Positions 55,114-63,299 of a DNA stretch of 64,000 bases are shown in pieces. A model generated the notes under the pieces. It did no database searches, had not been told where the DNA came from, and saw only the letters and a program-made list of their open reading frames with translations. Made by a program: the position numbers and the translations under genes. The DNA is from Streptomyces atroolivaceus (GTDB taxonomy: Bacteria; Actinomycetota; Actinomycetes; Streptomycetales; Streptomycetaceae): NCBI RefSeq assembly GCF_000717025.1, contig NZ_JNXG01000004.1, positions 248,001-312,000 on the forward strand, in the 5' to 3' direction. The stretch's first letter is position 1. Each line of letters begins with the position of its first letter.

Positions 55114-56790
55114 ATGACCCAGCACCTCGCTGCCCCCTCCACCGGCACGTCCGACGACGCCCCGGGCCACCGCACCGGCTGGTGGCAGGACGCGGTGATC
55201 TACCAGGTCTACCCACGGAGCTTCGCCGACGGCAACGGCGACGGCATGGGCGACCTCGCGGGCGTCACCGCGCGCCTCCCGTACCTCAGGGACCTCGGCG
55301 TCGACGCCGTCTGGCTCAGCCCCTTCTACGCGTCGCCGCAGGCCGACGCGGGCTACGACGTCGCCGACTACCGGGCCATCGACCCGATGTTCGGCACGCT
55401 CCTCGACGCCGACGCGCTGATCCGCGAGGCCCACGGCCTGGGGCTCCGCATCATCGTCGACCTGGTGCCCAACCACTCCTCCGACCAGCACGAGTGGTTC
55501 AAGCGCGCCCTCGCCGAGGGGCCCGGATCGGCCCTGCGCGAGCGCTACCACTTCCGCCCCGGCAAGGGCGCCGACGGCGAACTCCCGCCGAACGACTGGG
55601 AGTCCATCTTCGGAGGCCCCGCCTGGACCCGCACCACCGACCCGGACGGCACCCCCGGCGAGTGGTACCTGCACCTCTTCGCGCCCGAACAGCCCGACTT
55701 CAACTGGGAACACCCGGCCGTCGCCGACGAGTTCCGCTCGATCCTGCGCTTCTGGCTCGACATGGGCGTCGACGGCTTCCGCGTCGACGTCGCCCACGGC
55801 CTCGTCAAGGCGGAGGGCCTGCCGGACCTCGGATCGCACGACCAGCTGAAACTGCTGGGCAACGATGTCATGCCGTTCTTCGACCAGGACGGTGTGCACG
55901 AGATCTACCGCAGCTGGCGCACCATCCTCGACGAGTACCCCGGCGACCGCATCCTGGTGGCCGAGGCGTGGACCCCCACCGTCGAGCGCACCGCCAACTA
56001 CGTGCGCCCCGACGAGATGCACCAGGCCTTCAACTTCCAGTACCTGTCGACCGCCTGGGACGCCGCCGAGCTGCGCGCGGTCATCGACTCCTCGCTCGAC
56101 GCGATGCGTCCGGTGGGCGCGCCCACCACCTGGGTGCTCTCCAACCACGACGTCACCCGGCACACCACCCGCTTCGGCAACCCGCCCGGTCTCGGCACCC
56201 AGATCCGCACCCCCGGCGACCGCGAGCTCGGCCTGCGCAGGGCGCGCGCCGCGACCCTGCTGATGCTGGCCCTCCCCGGCTCCGCCTACGTCTACCAGGG
56301 CGAGGAGCTGGGCCTCCCGGACGTCACCGACCTGCCCGACGAGGCCCGCCAGGACCCGTCCTTCTTCCGCGCCGAGGGTCAGGACGGCTTCCGCGACGGA
56401 TGCCGCGTGCCGATCCCGTGGACCCGCGAGGGCAGCTCGTACGGCTTCGGCGACGGCGGCAGCTGGCTGCCACAGCCCGGCAGCTGGGGCACGCTCTCCG
56501 TCGAGGCGCAGTCCGGCACGGAGGGCTCCACACTGGAGCTCTACCGGGCCGCGATCGCGGCCCGGCGTGAGCACCCGGGGCTCGGCGCCGGCACGGACGT
56601 CGAGTGGCTGGACGCCCCCGAAGGCGTACTCGCCCTCGGCCGCCCCGGCTTCGCCTGCACCGTCAACACCACAGGCGCCCCGGTGCGGATCACCGTCCCC
56701 GGCACCCTGCTGCTCGCCAGCGCCCCGGTGACCGTCGAGGGCACCACGTTCGAGCTGCCCGCCGACACCACGGTGTGGTGGACGGTGTGA
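55114..56790 (+). CDS. aglA: Alpha-glucosidase, glycoside hydrolase family 13
   Basis: A 558-residue intracellular GH13 enzyme splitting glucose from the ends of maltose/maltodextrin. The (beta/alpha)8 barrel opens with WWQDAVIYQVYPRSFADGNG; conserved regions are LVPNHSSDQHEWF, the nucleophile Asp in GFRVDVAHG (about residue 225), the acid Glu in ILVAEAW (about 284) and LSNHDVTR with the third Asp (about 346). No signal peptide, so it works on sugar imported by MalEFG. The ATG at 55114 starts the usual family N-terminus; the ribosome site GGGAC is weak, 97 bp after malG. Its stop overlaps the start of the second LacI gene (GTGA). The symbol is by analogy with S. coelicolor. Confidence 0.92.
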   Translation: MTQHLAAPSTGTSDDAPGHRTGWWQDAVIYQVYPRSFADGNGDGMGDLAGVTARLPYLRDLGVDAVWLSPFYASPQADAGYDVADYRAIDPMFGTLLDADALIREAHGLGLRIIVDLVPNHSSDQHEWFKRALAEGPGSALRERYHFRPGKGADGELPPNDWESIFGGPAWTRTTDPDGTPGEWYLHLFAPEQPDFNWEHPAVADEFRSILRFWLDMGVDGFRVDVAHGLVKAEGLPDLGSHDQLKLLGNDVMPFFDQDGVHEIYRSWRTILDEYPGDRILVAEAWTPTVERTANYVRPDEMHQAFNFQYLSTAWDAAELRAVIDSSLDAMRPVGAPTTWVLSNHDVTRHTTRFGNPPGLGTQIRTPGDRELGLRRARAATLLMLALPGSAYVYQGEELGLPDVTDLPDEARQDPSFFRAEGQDGFRDGCRVPIPWTREGSSYGFGDGGSWLPQPGSWGTLSVEAQSGTEGSTLELYRAAIAARREHPGLGAGTDVEWLDAPEGVLALGRPGFACTVNTTGAPVRITVPGTLLLASAPVTVEGTTFELPADTTVWWTV

Positions 56791-57833
56791 CCGTCCCCGC
56801 ACCCAGGACCGGACCGGCGCTGCGGCTCTCCGACATCGCCGGTCAGGCCGCGGTCAGCGAGGCCACCGTCAGCCGGGTGCTCAACGGGAAGCCGGGCGTC
56901 GCGGACACCACGCGTCAGCGGGTGCTCGCGGCGCTCGACATCCTCGGCTACGAACGACCCGTACGGCTGCGGCAGCGCAGCGCAGGGCTGATCGGTCTGG
57001 TGACACCCGAACTCACCAACCCGATCTTCCCGGCGTTCGCGCAGTCCGTGGAGCAGGTCCTCGCGGGGCACGGCTACACGCCGGTGCTCTGCACCCAGCT
57101 GCCCGGCGGCGCCACCGAGGACGAGCTGGTCGAACAGCTCGTCGAGCGTGGCGTGGGCGGCATCGTCTTCCTGTCCGGCCTGCACGCCGACACCTCGGCC
57201 GACCCGGCGCGCTACGCCGCGCTGACCGACCGGGGCGTGCCGTTCGTCCTCATCAACGGCTACAACGAGCGCATCAGCGCCCCGTTCGTCTCGCCCGACG
57301 ACCAGGCCGCCGTGCGGATGGCCGTCGGCCACCTCGCCGAGCTCGGGCACCGGCGGATCGGCCTGGCGATCGGACCGCAGCGCTACGTGCCCTCCCGGCG
57401 CAAGCGCGACGGCTTCGTCGACGCGGCCGTCTCGCTGCTGGACATGGACCGTGAGGAGGCCGAACTGCTGGTGTGCTCCACCCTGTTCAGCGTCGAGGGC
57501 GGACAGGTCGCGGCCGGAGCCCTCCTCGACCAGGGGTGCACCGGCATCGTCTGCGGCAGCGACCTCATGGCGCTCGGCGTCGTCCGGGCGGCCCGGGGGA
57601 GGGGCCTGGACGTGCCACGCGACGTCTCCGTCGTCGGCTTCGACGACTCGCAGCTCATCGCGTTCACCGACCCGCCGCTGACCACGGTGCGCCAGCCGGT
57701 CCAGGCGATGGCCTCGGCCGCCGTCGGTGCCCTGCTGGAGGAGATCGGCGGAAGCCCCGTGCAGCGCACGGAGTACGTGTTCCAGCCGGAGCTCGTGGTG
57801 CGCGGGTCCACGGCGGCGGTGCGCACCGCCTGA
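56787..57833 (+). CDS. LacI-family regulator, MalR paralogue at the end of the mal operon
   Basis: A 348-residue LacI/GalR protein very similar to MalR along its whole length: helix-turn-helix SDIAGQAAVSEATVSRVLNG at residues 16-35, hinge GKPGVADTTRQRVLAALDIL, and shared effector-domain stretches such as GLIGLVTPELTNPIFPAF and FLSGLHADTSAD. Its GTG start overlaps the glucosidase TGA (56787-56790), so it is co-translated with it and not autonomous. It likely forms part of a feedback loop with MalR, by homodimer or heterodimer. A terminator hairpin (57855-57889) ends the operon. Confidence 0.9.
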   Translation: MTVPAPRTGPALRLSDIAGQAAVSEATVSRVLNGKPGVADTTRQRVLAALDILGYERPVRLRQRSAGLIGLVTPELTNPIFPAFAQSVEQVLAGHGYTPVLCTQLPGGATEDELVEQLVERGVGGIVFLSGLHADTSADPARYAALTDRGVPFVLINGYNERISAPFVSPDDQAAVRMAVGHLAELGHRRIGLAIGPQRYVPSRRKRDGFVDAAVSLLDMDREEAELLVCSTLFSVEGGQVAAGALLDQGCTGIVCGSDLMALGVVRAARGRGLDVPRDVSVVGFDDSQLIAFTDPPLTTVRQPVQAMASAAVGALLEEIGGSPVQRTEYVFQPELVVRGSTAAVRTA

Positions 57834-57854
57834 GCGGGTGCGGGTGCGGGAAGT

Positions 57855-57889
57855 GAAGGGCCGGGTCCGGAGGGGGGATCCGGCCCTTC
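57855..57889 (+). terminator. Terminator hairpin of the mal operon
   Basis: GAAGGGCCGG (57855-57864) pairs with CCGGCCCTTC (57880-57889), loop 15 nt, 22 nt after the last stop codon. Confidence 0.75.
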
Positions 57890-58027
57890 GCGTGCCCGGC
57901 CCGCCGGCGTATGCCCCCGGAGGCTGCCCCACGGTCATCCTCCGTGCCGGCGGCGCTACCACCTCGGGGGAATCGGCCGTACTGAGCTCCGGGGCAGGCC
58001 GGGCACAGGGGCAGTGGTGGACTTTGC

Positions 58028-58618
58028 TCAGCTGCCGGGGCCCGGGCTCGGGTCGCCCGCAGCGGTGTGATCGGTGCCGGTCCCGGTGGGCGGTGCTTCG
58101 ACGGGGAAGAGGATCGGGCTGATCAGGTACTGCGTGCGGCCGGGTGATGGCTCGTTCGCCAGGTGGGGGGCGATCGCCTCCCGCATCCCTTCGATCATCC
58201 CGCGCAGTTCCCCAGGATCGAGCCAGACGGCATGCTGCCGGTAGCCGACCTGGTCGGCTACCGGGTCGGCGGCGTCACGGCCGAGATACGCGGTGAATTC
58301 GGCGGCCAGCGCCGCCAGAGCGTGGGCGAACGCACCGCGATGGTCGTCGAGCGAGAGTGAACCGGCCGTGTCCGTATCGATCCCCGCGCGGTCGCGGCGC
58401 AGCCGGTAGCGGCGCTCGACCGCGCCGCGCACACGTCGCTCCAGGGCGACTTCCAGGACCCCTCCGGCCGCGAGCAGGTCGACGTGCCGGTAGACCGTGG
58501 CCTTCGAGACGTCCCGAATGCGGTCGCAGAGCTCGGCGGTGGTCAGCTCCCTGCCTCCGGACATCGCATGAATCACTCGCAACCGCACCGGGTGTGCCAA
58601 GAGTTCGAAAGCATCCAT
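58028..58618 (-). CDS. Winged helix-turn-helix regulator (ArsR/PadR-like)
   Basis: A 196-residue DNA-binding protein. The N-terminal wHTH (residues 1-75) reads FELLAHPVRLRVIHAMSGGR, ELTTAELCDRIRDVSKATVY, RHVDLLAAGGVLEVALERRV: an ArsR-like repressor fold with LAHPVRLRVI. The C-terminal part (about 85-165) is a helical ligand or dimer domain without metal-binding Cys, so it is not a metal sensor. It is divergent from the alpha/beta hydrolase gene (58 bp), which is probably its target. ATG 58618. Confidence 0.82.
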   Translation of the reverse strand: MDAFELLAHPVRLRVIHAMSGGRELTTAELCDRIRDVSKATVYRHVDLLAAGGVLEVALERRVRGAVERRYRLRRDRAGIDTDTAGSLSLDDHRGAFAHALAALAAEFTAYLGRDAADPVADQVGYRQHAVWLDPGELRGMIEGMREAIAPHLANEPSPGRTQYLISPILFPVEAPPTGTGTDHTAAGDPSPGPGS

Positions 58619-58676
58619 CCCGCAATGATCTCATGCCGTGCTACCGTTCGCACTTCTTGAGAAAGGTTGTGATGGG

Positions 58677-59663
58677 ATGCCTGCCAGCGCTGCGACAGAG
58701 TCCATGACCGGCTCAGAACTCGCTTGGACGCCGCCGCCCTATGCCGAGCCCGACCGCTTCAGTGAACACGAAGTCACCGTCGGCACCGGCCCACTCGCCG
58801 TACCGGGCACGATGAGCGTCCCCCGGGGGCGGACTCCCGGCCCCGGCGTGGTGCTGCTCGCCGGTGGCGGGCCGTTCGACCGCGACGAGACCAGCGGGCC
58901 GAACAGACCGCTCAAGGACCTGGCCTGGGGGCTCGCCGGCCGCGGGACGACGGTACTGCGCTTCGACAAGGCGACATTCGCCCACCGCGATGTCGCCGCG
59001 GCATCGGAGCTGACGATGACGCAGGAATACGTGCCGCACGCCGTCGACGCGGTCGCCCTGCTCCGCCGCCACCGGTCGGTGGACCCCGAGCGGGTTTTCG
59101 TCCTCGGCCACAGCATGGGCGGCAAGGTCGCCCCCGCCGTCGCCGTCGCCGCTCCCACGGTGGCGGGCCTCGTGATCATGGCCGGGGACACGCAGCCGAT
59201 GCACCACGCCGCTGTCCGCGTCGTCAGCTACCTCGCCACCGTGCTCCCCGACCAGGTCCCACCCGCCGCTGTCGAGACCTTCCGACAGCAGGCCGCCCTG
59301 GTCGACAGCGCGGACCTCACGCCTTCGACCCCCGCAGCGGATCTGCCGTTCGGTCTGTCCGCGCCGTACTGGCTCGAACTGCGCGACTACGACCCGGTCG
59401 CGATCGCGGCCGGACTCGGCAAGCCGATGCTCATCCTCCAGGGAGGGCGCGATTACCAGGTCACCGTCGCCGACGACCTGGCGCGATGGCGGACGGGCCT
59501 GGCCGGCCGCCCGGAAGCCGATATCCGTGTCTACGAGGCCGACAACCATCTGTTCTTCCGCGGCGCAGGACCGTCCACCCCCGCCGAGTACGGAACTCCG
59601 CAGCACGTCGACCCCGCCGTCATCGCCGACATCGCCCACTGGCTGGGCTGCGACGAGGTATGA
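58677..59663 (+). CDS. Alpha/beta-hydrolase family protein
   Basis: A 328-residue cytosolic hydrolase. The nucleophile elbow is LGHSMGGKVAP with the catalytic Ser, the oxyanion region VVLLAGGGPFDRDET, and the later LILQGGRDYQVTV (Asp) and ADNHLFF (His) complete the triad. The pattern resembles YqiA/BAAT-like or dienelactone-hydrolase-type enzymes with a DUF3887-like N-terminal region. ATG 58677 follows GAAAGG by 10 nt. It is paired divergently with a wHTH regulator, typical of an inducible detoxification or ester-cleavage unit. Confidence 0.85.
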   Translation: MPASAATESMTGSELAWTPPPYAEPDRFSEHEVTVGTGPLAVPGTMSVPRGRTPGPGVVLLAGGGPFDRDETSGPNRPLKDLAWGLAGRGTTVLRFDKATFAHRDVAAASELTMTQEYVPHAVDAVALLRRHRSVDPERVFVLGHSMGGKVAPAVAVAAPTVAGLVIMAGDTQPMHHAAVRVVSYLATVLPDQVPPAAVETFRQQAALVDSADLTPSTPAADLPFGLSAPYWLELRDYDPVAIAAGLGKPMLILQGGRDYQVTVADDLARWRTGLAGRPEADIRVYEADNHLFFRGAGPSTPAEYGTPQHVDPAVIADIAHWLGCDEV

Positions 59664-59981
59664 GTGCTCGCTCCGCGTGCAAGCAGCGGTCGACAGCCTC
59701 CTGACTCCTGCCTCCTGCCTCCTGCCTCCAGCCTCCTGGAGAGGCGTCGGCACACTGCCGGTCCGCGCACCGAGGGAGGTGCCCCGCTCGCCCTTGCGTC
59801 AGCGCCGTGAGGCCGAACGTGGCCGATCTCGACGCCTGCCGTCGATCGGCGCGAGGACGGGCGGCCGTTCCCGCAGGGCGCGATCAGCTGTCCCGCAGAC
59901 AAGTGGGCGTCATCTGCGAAACGACTTGGGCCGGGTCCCTCGCCGACACCCCGTCAGCCGCCCACCAGGGCCGAGCGAGGC
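59664..59981. other. 318-bp intergenic region with a CTCCTGC microsatellite
   Basis: A run of imperfect CTCCTGC/CTCCTGA heptamers lies at about 59697-59740 shortly after the hydrolase stop codon. Nothing else with coding character is visible; small frames here have no homology I recognise. Confidence 0.5.
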
Positions 59982-60893
59982 TCAGCGCCGGTTTTCGTTC
60001 CGATGTTCCTCGACCCCCACTACGTCCTCGAACTGGGCCAGTTCCCCCGAGCTCAGCTGGAGTTCCGCGGCACGGGCCGCGTCCCGGACGGAGGCCGGGC
60101 GGCTCGCTCCCGGCACCGGGATCACCGCCGGGGAGCGGCTCAGCAGCCAGGCCAGGGCGATCTGCTGCGGGCTCACGCCGCGCACGGCCGCGATGCGCTG
60201 AAAGGCGGTGCCGGCGGACGTCGGACGCGAGGGGCCGTCGAGGGAGCTGCGGGAGATGCCACCGAGAGGGCTCCAGGGCAGGAACGCCAGGCCCAGCCGG
60301 GTGCACAGCCGCAGCTCGGGCTCGCTGTCGCGGACGGCGGGCGAGTACCGGTTCTGCACCGAGACGAGTCCGTCGCCCAGGATCTGATGCGCCTGGCGGA
60401 TCTGGCCCGTGGTCACGTTCGAGATGCCGGCGGCGCGGATCGTGCCGGCGTCGAGCAGGTCGCGCAGAGCGCCGACGGACTCCGTCCACGGCACGGCAGG
60501 GTCCGGCTTGTGCAGCTGGTACAGACCGATGGCCTCGACCCCCAAGCGCTTGGCGGAGGCTTCGGCGGCGCGCTTGAGGTGGCCCGGATCGGCGTCGACG
60601 GTCCAGCTGCCGTCGCCGGGCCGGCCACGACCGCCCTTGGTGGCGATCAGGACGTCGGAGGTGTCCCCGCCGTAACGGGCCAGGGCCCGGGCGATCAGAA
60701 GCTCGTTGTGACCCGCCTCCCCGGCGTGCCAGTGGTAGCTGTCGGCGGTGTCGACGAAGGTGACGCCGGCGTCGAGGGCGGCGTGGACGGTGGCGACGGC
60801 CCGCGCCTCGTCCGGGCGGTTCTCGATGGACAGGGGCATGGCGCCCAGGCCGATGGCGCTGACGGCGGTGTCCGCGATGGTGCGGTACTGCAT
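59982..60893 (-). CDS. Aldo/keto reductase
   Basis: A 303-residue aldo/keto reductase barrel. The catalytic set is Asp48/Tyr53 (TFVDTADSYH), Lys in LIATKGG and His in YQLHKPDPAVPW, with WSPLGG and VIPVPGASRPASV as cofactor elements. It resembles YdbC/oxidoreductase groups. It sits 14 bp after the epimerase gene on the same strand and should be co-transcribed with it, under a divergent LysR gene. Confidence 0.88.
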   Translation of the reverse strand: MQYRTIADTAVSAIGLGAMPLSIENRPDEARAVATVHAALDAGVTFVDTADSYHWHAGEAGHNELLIARALARYGGDTSDVLIATKGGRGRPGDGSWTVDADPGHLKRAAEASAKRLGVEAIGLYQLHKPDPAVPWTESVGALRDLLDAGTIRAAGISNVTTGQIRQAHQILGDGLVSVQNRYSPAVRDSEPELRLCTRLGLAFLPWSPLGGISRSSLDGPSRPTSAGTAFQRIAAVRGVSPQQIALAWLLSRSPAVIPVPGASRPASVRDAARAAELQLSSGELAQFEDVVGVEEHRNENRR

Positions 60894-60907
60894 GGCGGTC
60901 GAACTCC

Positions 60908-61894
60908 TTACGCGACGGGCGCGACGGGCGCGACGGGCGCGGCGGATGCGGCGGATGCGGCGGGCTCGGCGGCTGCGGCGACGGTTTCCGCGACGGCGCC
61001 GGGCAGCCAGTCGGCGGTACGGGAGAAGGTGAAGCCCAGCTCCTTCGCACGGGTGTTGCTCATGGCGTAATGGCGGTCGAAGGAGAACGGCGAAGCCGTC
61101 CCGCCCGCTGCGACGGCCCGGAGGACGGGATCCCTGCCGGTCTGCGCGGCGACCACCGCAGCCAGGTCACGCACGTCGAGCAGGCCGTCGGAGCAGGCGT
61201 TGACCGGACCCGTGAAGTCGCCGGCGGTGGCCGCCCACAGCAGCAGGTCCGCCAGCTCCTCGTAGTGGATGAACACCGTGGGCAGCGCCTGCGCGTGCAC
61301 GGTGATCTCTTCGCCCCGGCAGACGCGCTCGGTGTAGTGCGCCAGCCGGCCGGTGAACTCCTGCGCGCCGCCGCCGAGCACGTGCGCGCAACGCACGGAG
61401 GCGAACACGAAGCCACCGTCCCGGGTGAAGACGGCCTCCGCCTGGCGTTTTCCCTCGGCGTAGTGCGCCTCCAGGTATGCCTCGTCGTGCCAGGGCAGGT
61501 CCATGGCCACCCGCCAGGTGCGCGGGTCCACGTTCCCCTCCGGCACCGGAGTACCCGCCGGCACAGCCGGCAGCGCGGCGGTCGCCGGATCGTAGACCTC
61601 GATCGTGGACGTCATGACACAGCGCCGGGTACGGCCGGCGAAGGCGCGGGCGGCGATCGCGGCCTGCACCGGGGTGTAGCAGACCTGGTCGACGACCACG
61701 TCGAAGGTGCGGGAGCCGAGCGCGGCGAGGAGAGCGGCCTCGTCGTTGCGGTCGACGACGAGGTGCTCGACACCGGCGGGCGGCCGGGTGGAGCCGCGGT
61801 TGATCACAGTGACGTGATGGCCGGCCGCCTGCAGGCGCGTGACCAGGAGCTTTCCGAAGTAACGGCTTCCGCCGATGACGCAGATCCTTTGCAT
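60908..61894 (-). CDS. NAD-dependent epimerase/dehydratase family protein
   Basis: A 328-residue extended-SDR-like protein. The Rossmann motif is ICVIGGSRYFGKLLV (residues 4-18), then TVINRGSTR and HLVVDRNDEAALLAAL. The YxxxK pair appears as YAEGKRQAEAVF, although the upstream Tyr motif is less classic. The last 20 residues are an Ala/Pro/Val repeat (SAASAAPVAPVAPVA) coded by 9-bp repeats near 60910-60965. ATG 61894 has AGGA 7 nt upstream. It resembles chloroplast-stem-loop/isoflavone-reductase-like proteins of Streptomyces; substrate unknown. Confidence 0.85.
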   Translation of the reverse strand: MQRICVIGGSRYFGKLLVTRLQAAGHHVTVINRGSTRPPAGVEHLVVDRNDEAALLAALGSRTFDVVVDQVCYTPVQAAIAARAFAGRTRRCVMTSTIEVYDPATAALPAVPAGTPVPEGNVDPRTWRVAMDLPWHDEAYLEAHYAEGKRQAEAVFTRDGGFVFASVRCAHVLGGGAQEFTGRLAHYTERVCRGEEITVHAQALPTVFIHYEELADLLLWAATAGDFTGPVNACSDGLLDVRDLAAVVAAQTGRDPVLRAVAAGGTASPFSFDRHYAMSNTRAKELGFTFSRTADWLPGAVAETVAAAAEPAASAASAAPVAPVAPVA

Positions 61895-61964
61895 GCCCCC
61901 ATCCTGGGGACCTATCGTCATCAACAGAAGTGCCGGCTTACTGGGACCGCCTTAAGGAAAACTG

Positions 61965-62867
61965 TTGATCGATGTGCAGCGGCTTCGCATCCTGCGGGCG
62001 GTGGCGGACCACGGCAGCTTCAGCAAGGCGGCTGCGGTGCTCCGCCTCACTCCTTCCGCCGTCTCCCAGCACGTGGCGGTGTTGGAGCGCAGCCTCGGTG
62101 CTCAGGTCGTGACGCGCAGCACCCGCGGGGTCATCCTCACCCGAGCCGGCCAGATCATGGTCGGGGCCGCCGAGTCCGTCGCAGCCGAGCTCGAACAGGC
62201 GAGACAACAGGTCGACCGGCTCAGTACAGGGCGCGTACAGCTCACCGTCGCCACCTTCACCAGCGGCGGCAGGCACCTGCTGCCCGGCGCTCTCCCCCGG
62301 CTCATGGCGAGCCATCCGAGCACCGTGCTCCACGTCAGGGAGGGAGAGCCCGAGGACACTCTGCCCCTCGTTCGCCAGGGTGCTGTCGACCTCGCACTCG
62401 CCTACCACTTCGACGGTCCGCTGCCCGTCGGGCCGGGTCAGAGCTCCAGCCTGCGGTGGACCCCGGTCATGGAAGATCCCCTGCACGTCGTCATGCCTGA
62501 GGGGCATCGACTGGCCGGCCACCGGTCGCTCGACATCGCCGAGCTGGCAGCCGAGCCCTGGGTGCTCGGCTGCCTCAAGACCGAGGCGTACCTGCGCCGT
62601 TACGCCGAGCAGGCGGGCTTCGAACCGGATGTGCGCGGCACCACCACCGACTACTTCTTCGCGCGCTCGCTCGTCGCGGCGGGAATCGGGATCTCCCTGA
62701 TCCCTTCCATCGCGCTCGTCCCGCCGGTGCCGGGTCTGCACACCGTCCCGGTCAAGCCCCCGGCTCCGGCCCGCCACATCGGCGTCGCCACGCTCGGCCG
62801 CCACGACCACCCGCACGTCGCGACCTTCGTCGAGGCCCTCCGCGAGCAGGCGACGCTTCACACCTGA
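61965..62867 (+). CDS. LysR-family transcriptional regulator
   Basis: A 300-residue LysR-type regulator. The HTH is at residues 1-60 (LRILRAVADHGSFSKAAAVL, TPSAVSQHVAVLERSLGAQV), followed by the two-subdomain effector-binding region (from residue 90, VQLTVATFTSGGRHLLPGAL). The start is TTG 61965 with AAGGA 6 nt upstream. It diverges from the epimerase/aldo-keto reductase operon with 70 bp between starts, the standard arrangement for LysR control of its neighbour. Confidence 0.9.
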   Translation: MIDVQRLRILRAVADHGSFSKAAAVLRLTPSAVSQHVAVLERSLGAQVVTRSTRGVILTRAGQIMVGAAESVAAELEQARQQVDRLSTGRVQLTVATFTSGGRHLLPGALPRLMASHPSTVLHVREGEPEDTLPLVRQGAVDLALAYHFDGPLPVGPGQSSSLRWTPVMEDPLHVVMPEGHRLAGHRSLDIAELAAEPWVLGCLKTEAYLRRYAEQAGFEPDVRGTTTDYFFARSLVAAGIGISLIPSIALVPPVPGLHTVPVKPPAPARHIGVATLGRHDHPHVATFVEALREQATLHT

Positions 62868-63089
62868 GGGCGGCGGATCCGTCGTCCGGAAACCGGAACG
62901 GGTCCCTCATGAGGTCCGAGCTGTGGTGCGTGACCACCCGGGCTGAAGCGCCCTCTCCCAGTCGTGGCTGTCGAGGCAGTGGCGTGCACGGTCACGGACG
63001 CACAAGCTACGAGCTCGTCCACCGAAACGCCACCGGCCGGCGGCAGCCGCCCGTGCGCCGCCCCCTACAGACCTGTCCGTCGGGGGTGG
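62868..63089. other. 222-bp gap without a recognisable gene
   Basis: No frame with coding character. It separates the LysR gene from the lower-GC XRE/DUF397 pair. No clear terminator was seen. Confidence 0.4.
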
Positions 63090-63299
63090 TCAGCTCCCGC
63101 ATGCGTACGTCACGAAGGCTTCCCAGGTGGCGGGGGTGAAGCCGAGGCGGGGGCCGGGCAGGTCCTTGGAGTCGCGCACGTGTACGGCGCCGGGTGTGGT
63201 CGCGATCTCGACGCACTCGTTGCTGTTGCTGCTGTCGCTGTAGCTGCTCTTGAACCACTCAAGCTCCGTGGATTCTCCGGCGGAGGGTTTGTGGGTCAT
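63090..63299 (-). CDS. DUF397 domain-containing small protein
   Basis: A 69-residue protein with the DUF397 core: WFKSSYSDSSNSNECVEIA, VHVRDSKDLPGPRLGFTPAT and WEAFVTYACG. These small proteins are encoded next to XRE-type regulators and act with them in Streptomyces development or antibiotic control (bldB/whiJ/abaA-type loci). ATG 63299 has AGGAG 4-5 nt upstream and overlaps the stop of the regulator gene (ATGA at 63296-63299), so both are co-translated. Confidence 0.9.
   Translation of the reverse strand: MTHKPSAGESTELEWFKSSYSDSSNSNECVEIATTPGAVHVRDSKDLPGPRLGFTPATWEAFVTYACGS

Noticed and set aside
59697..59740. CTCCTGC heptamer run as a regulatory array
   Set aside because: Imperfect, immediately after a stop codon and not near a promoter; most simply a slippage microsatellite.
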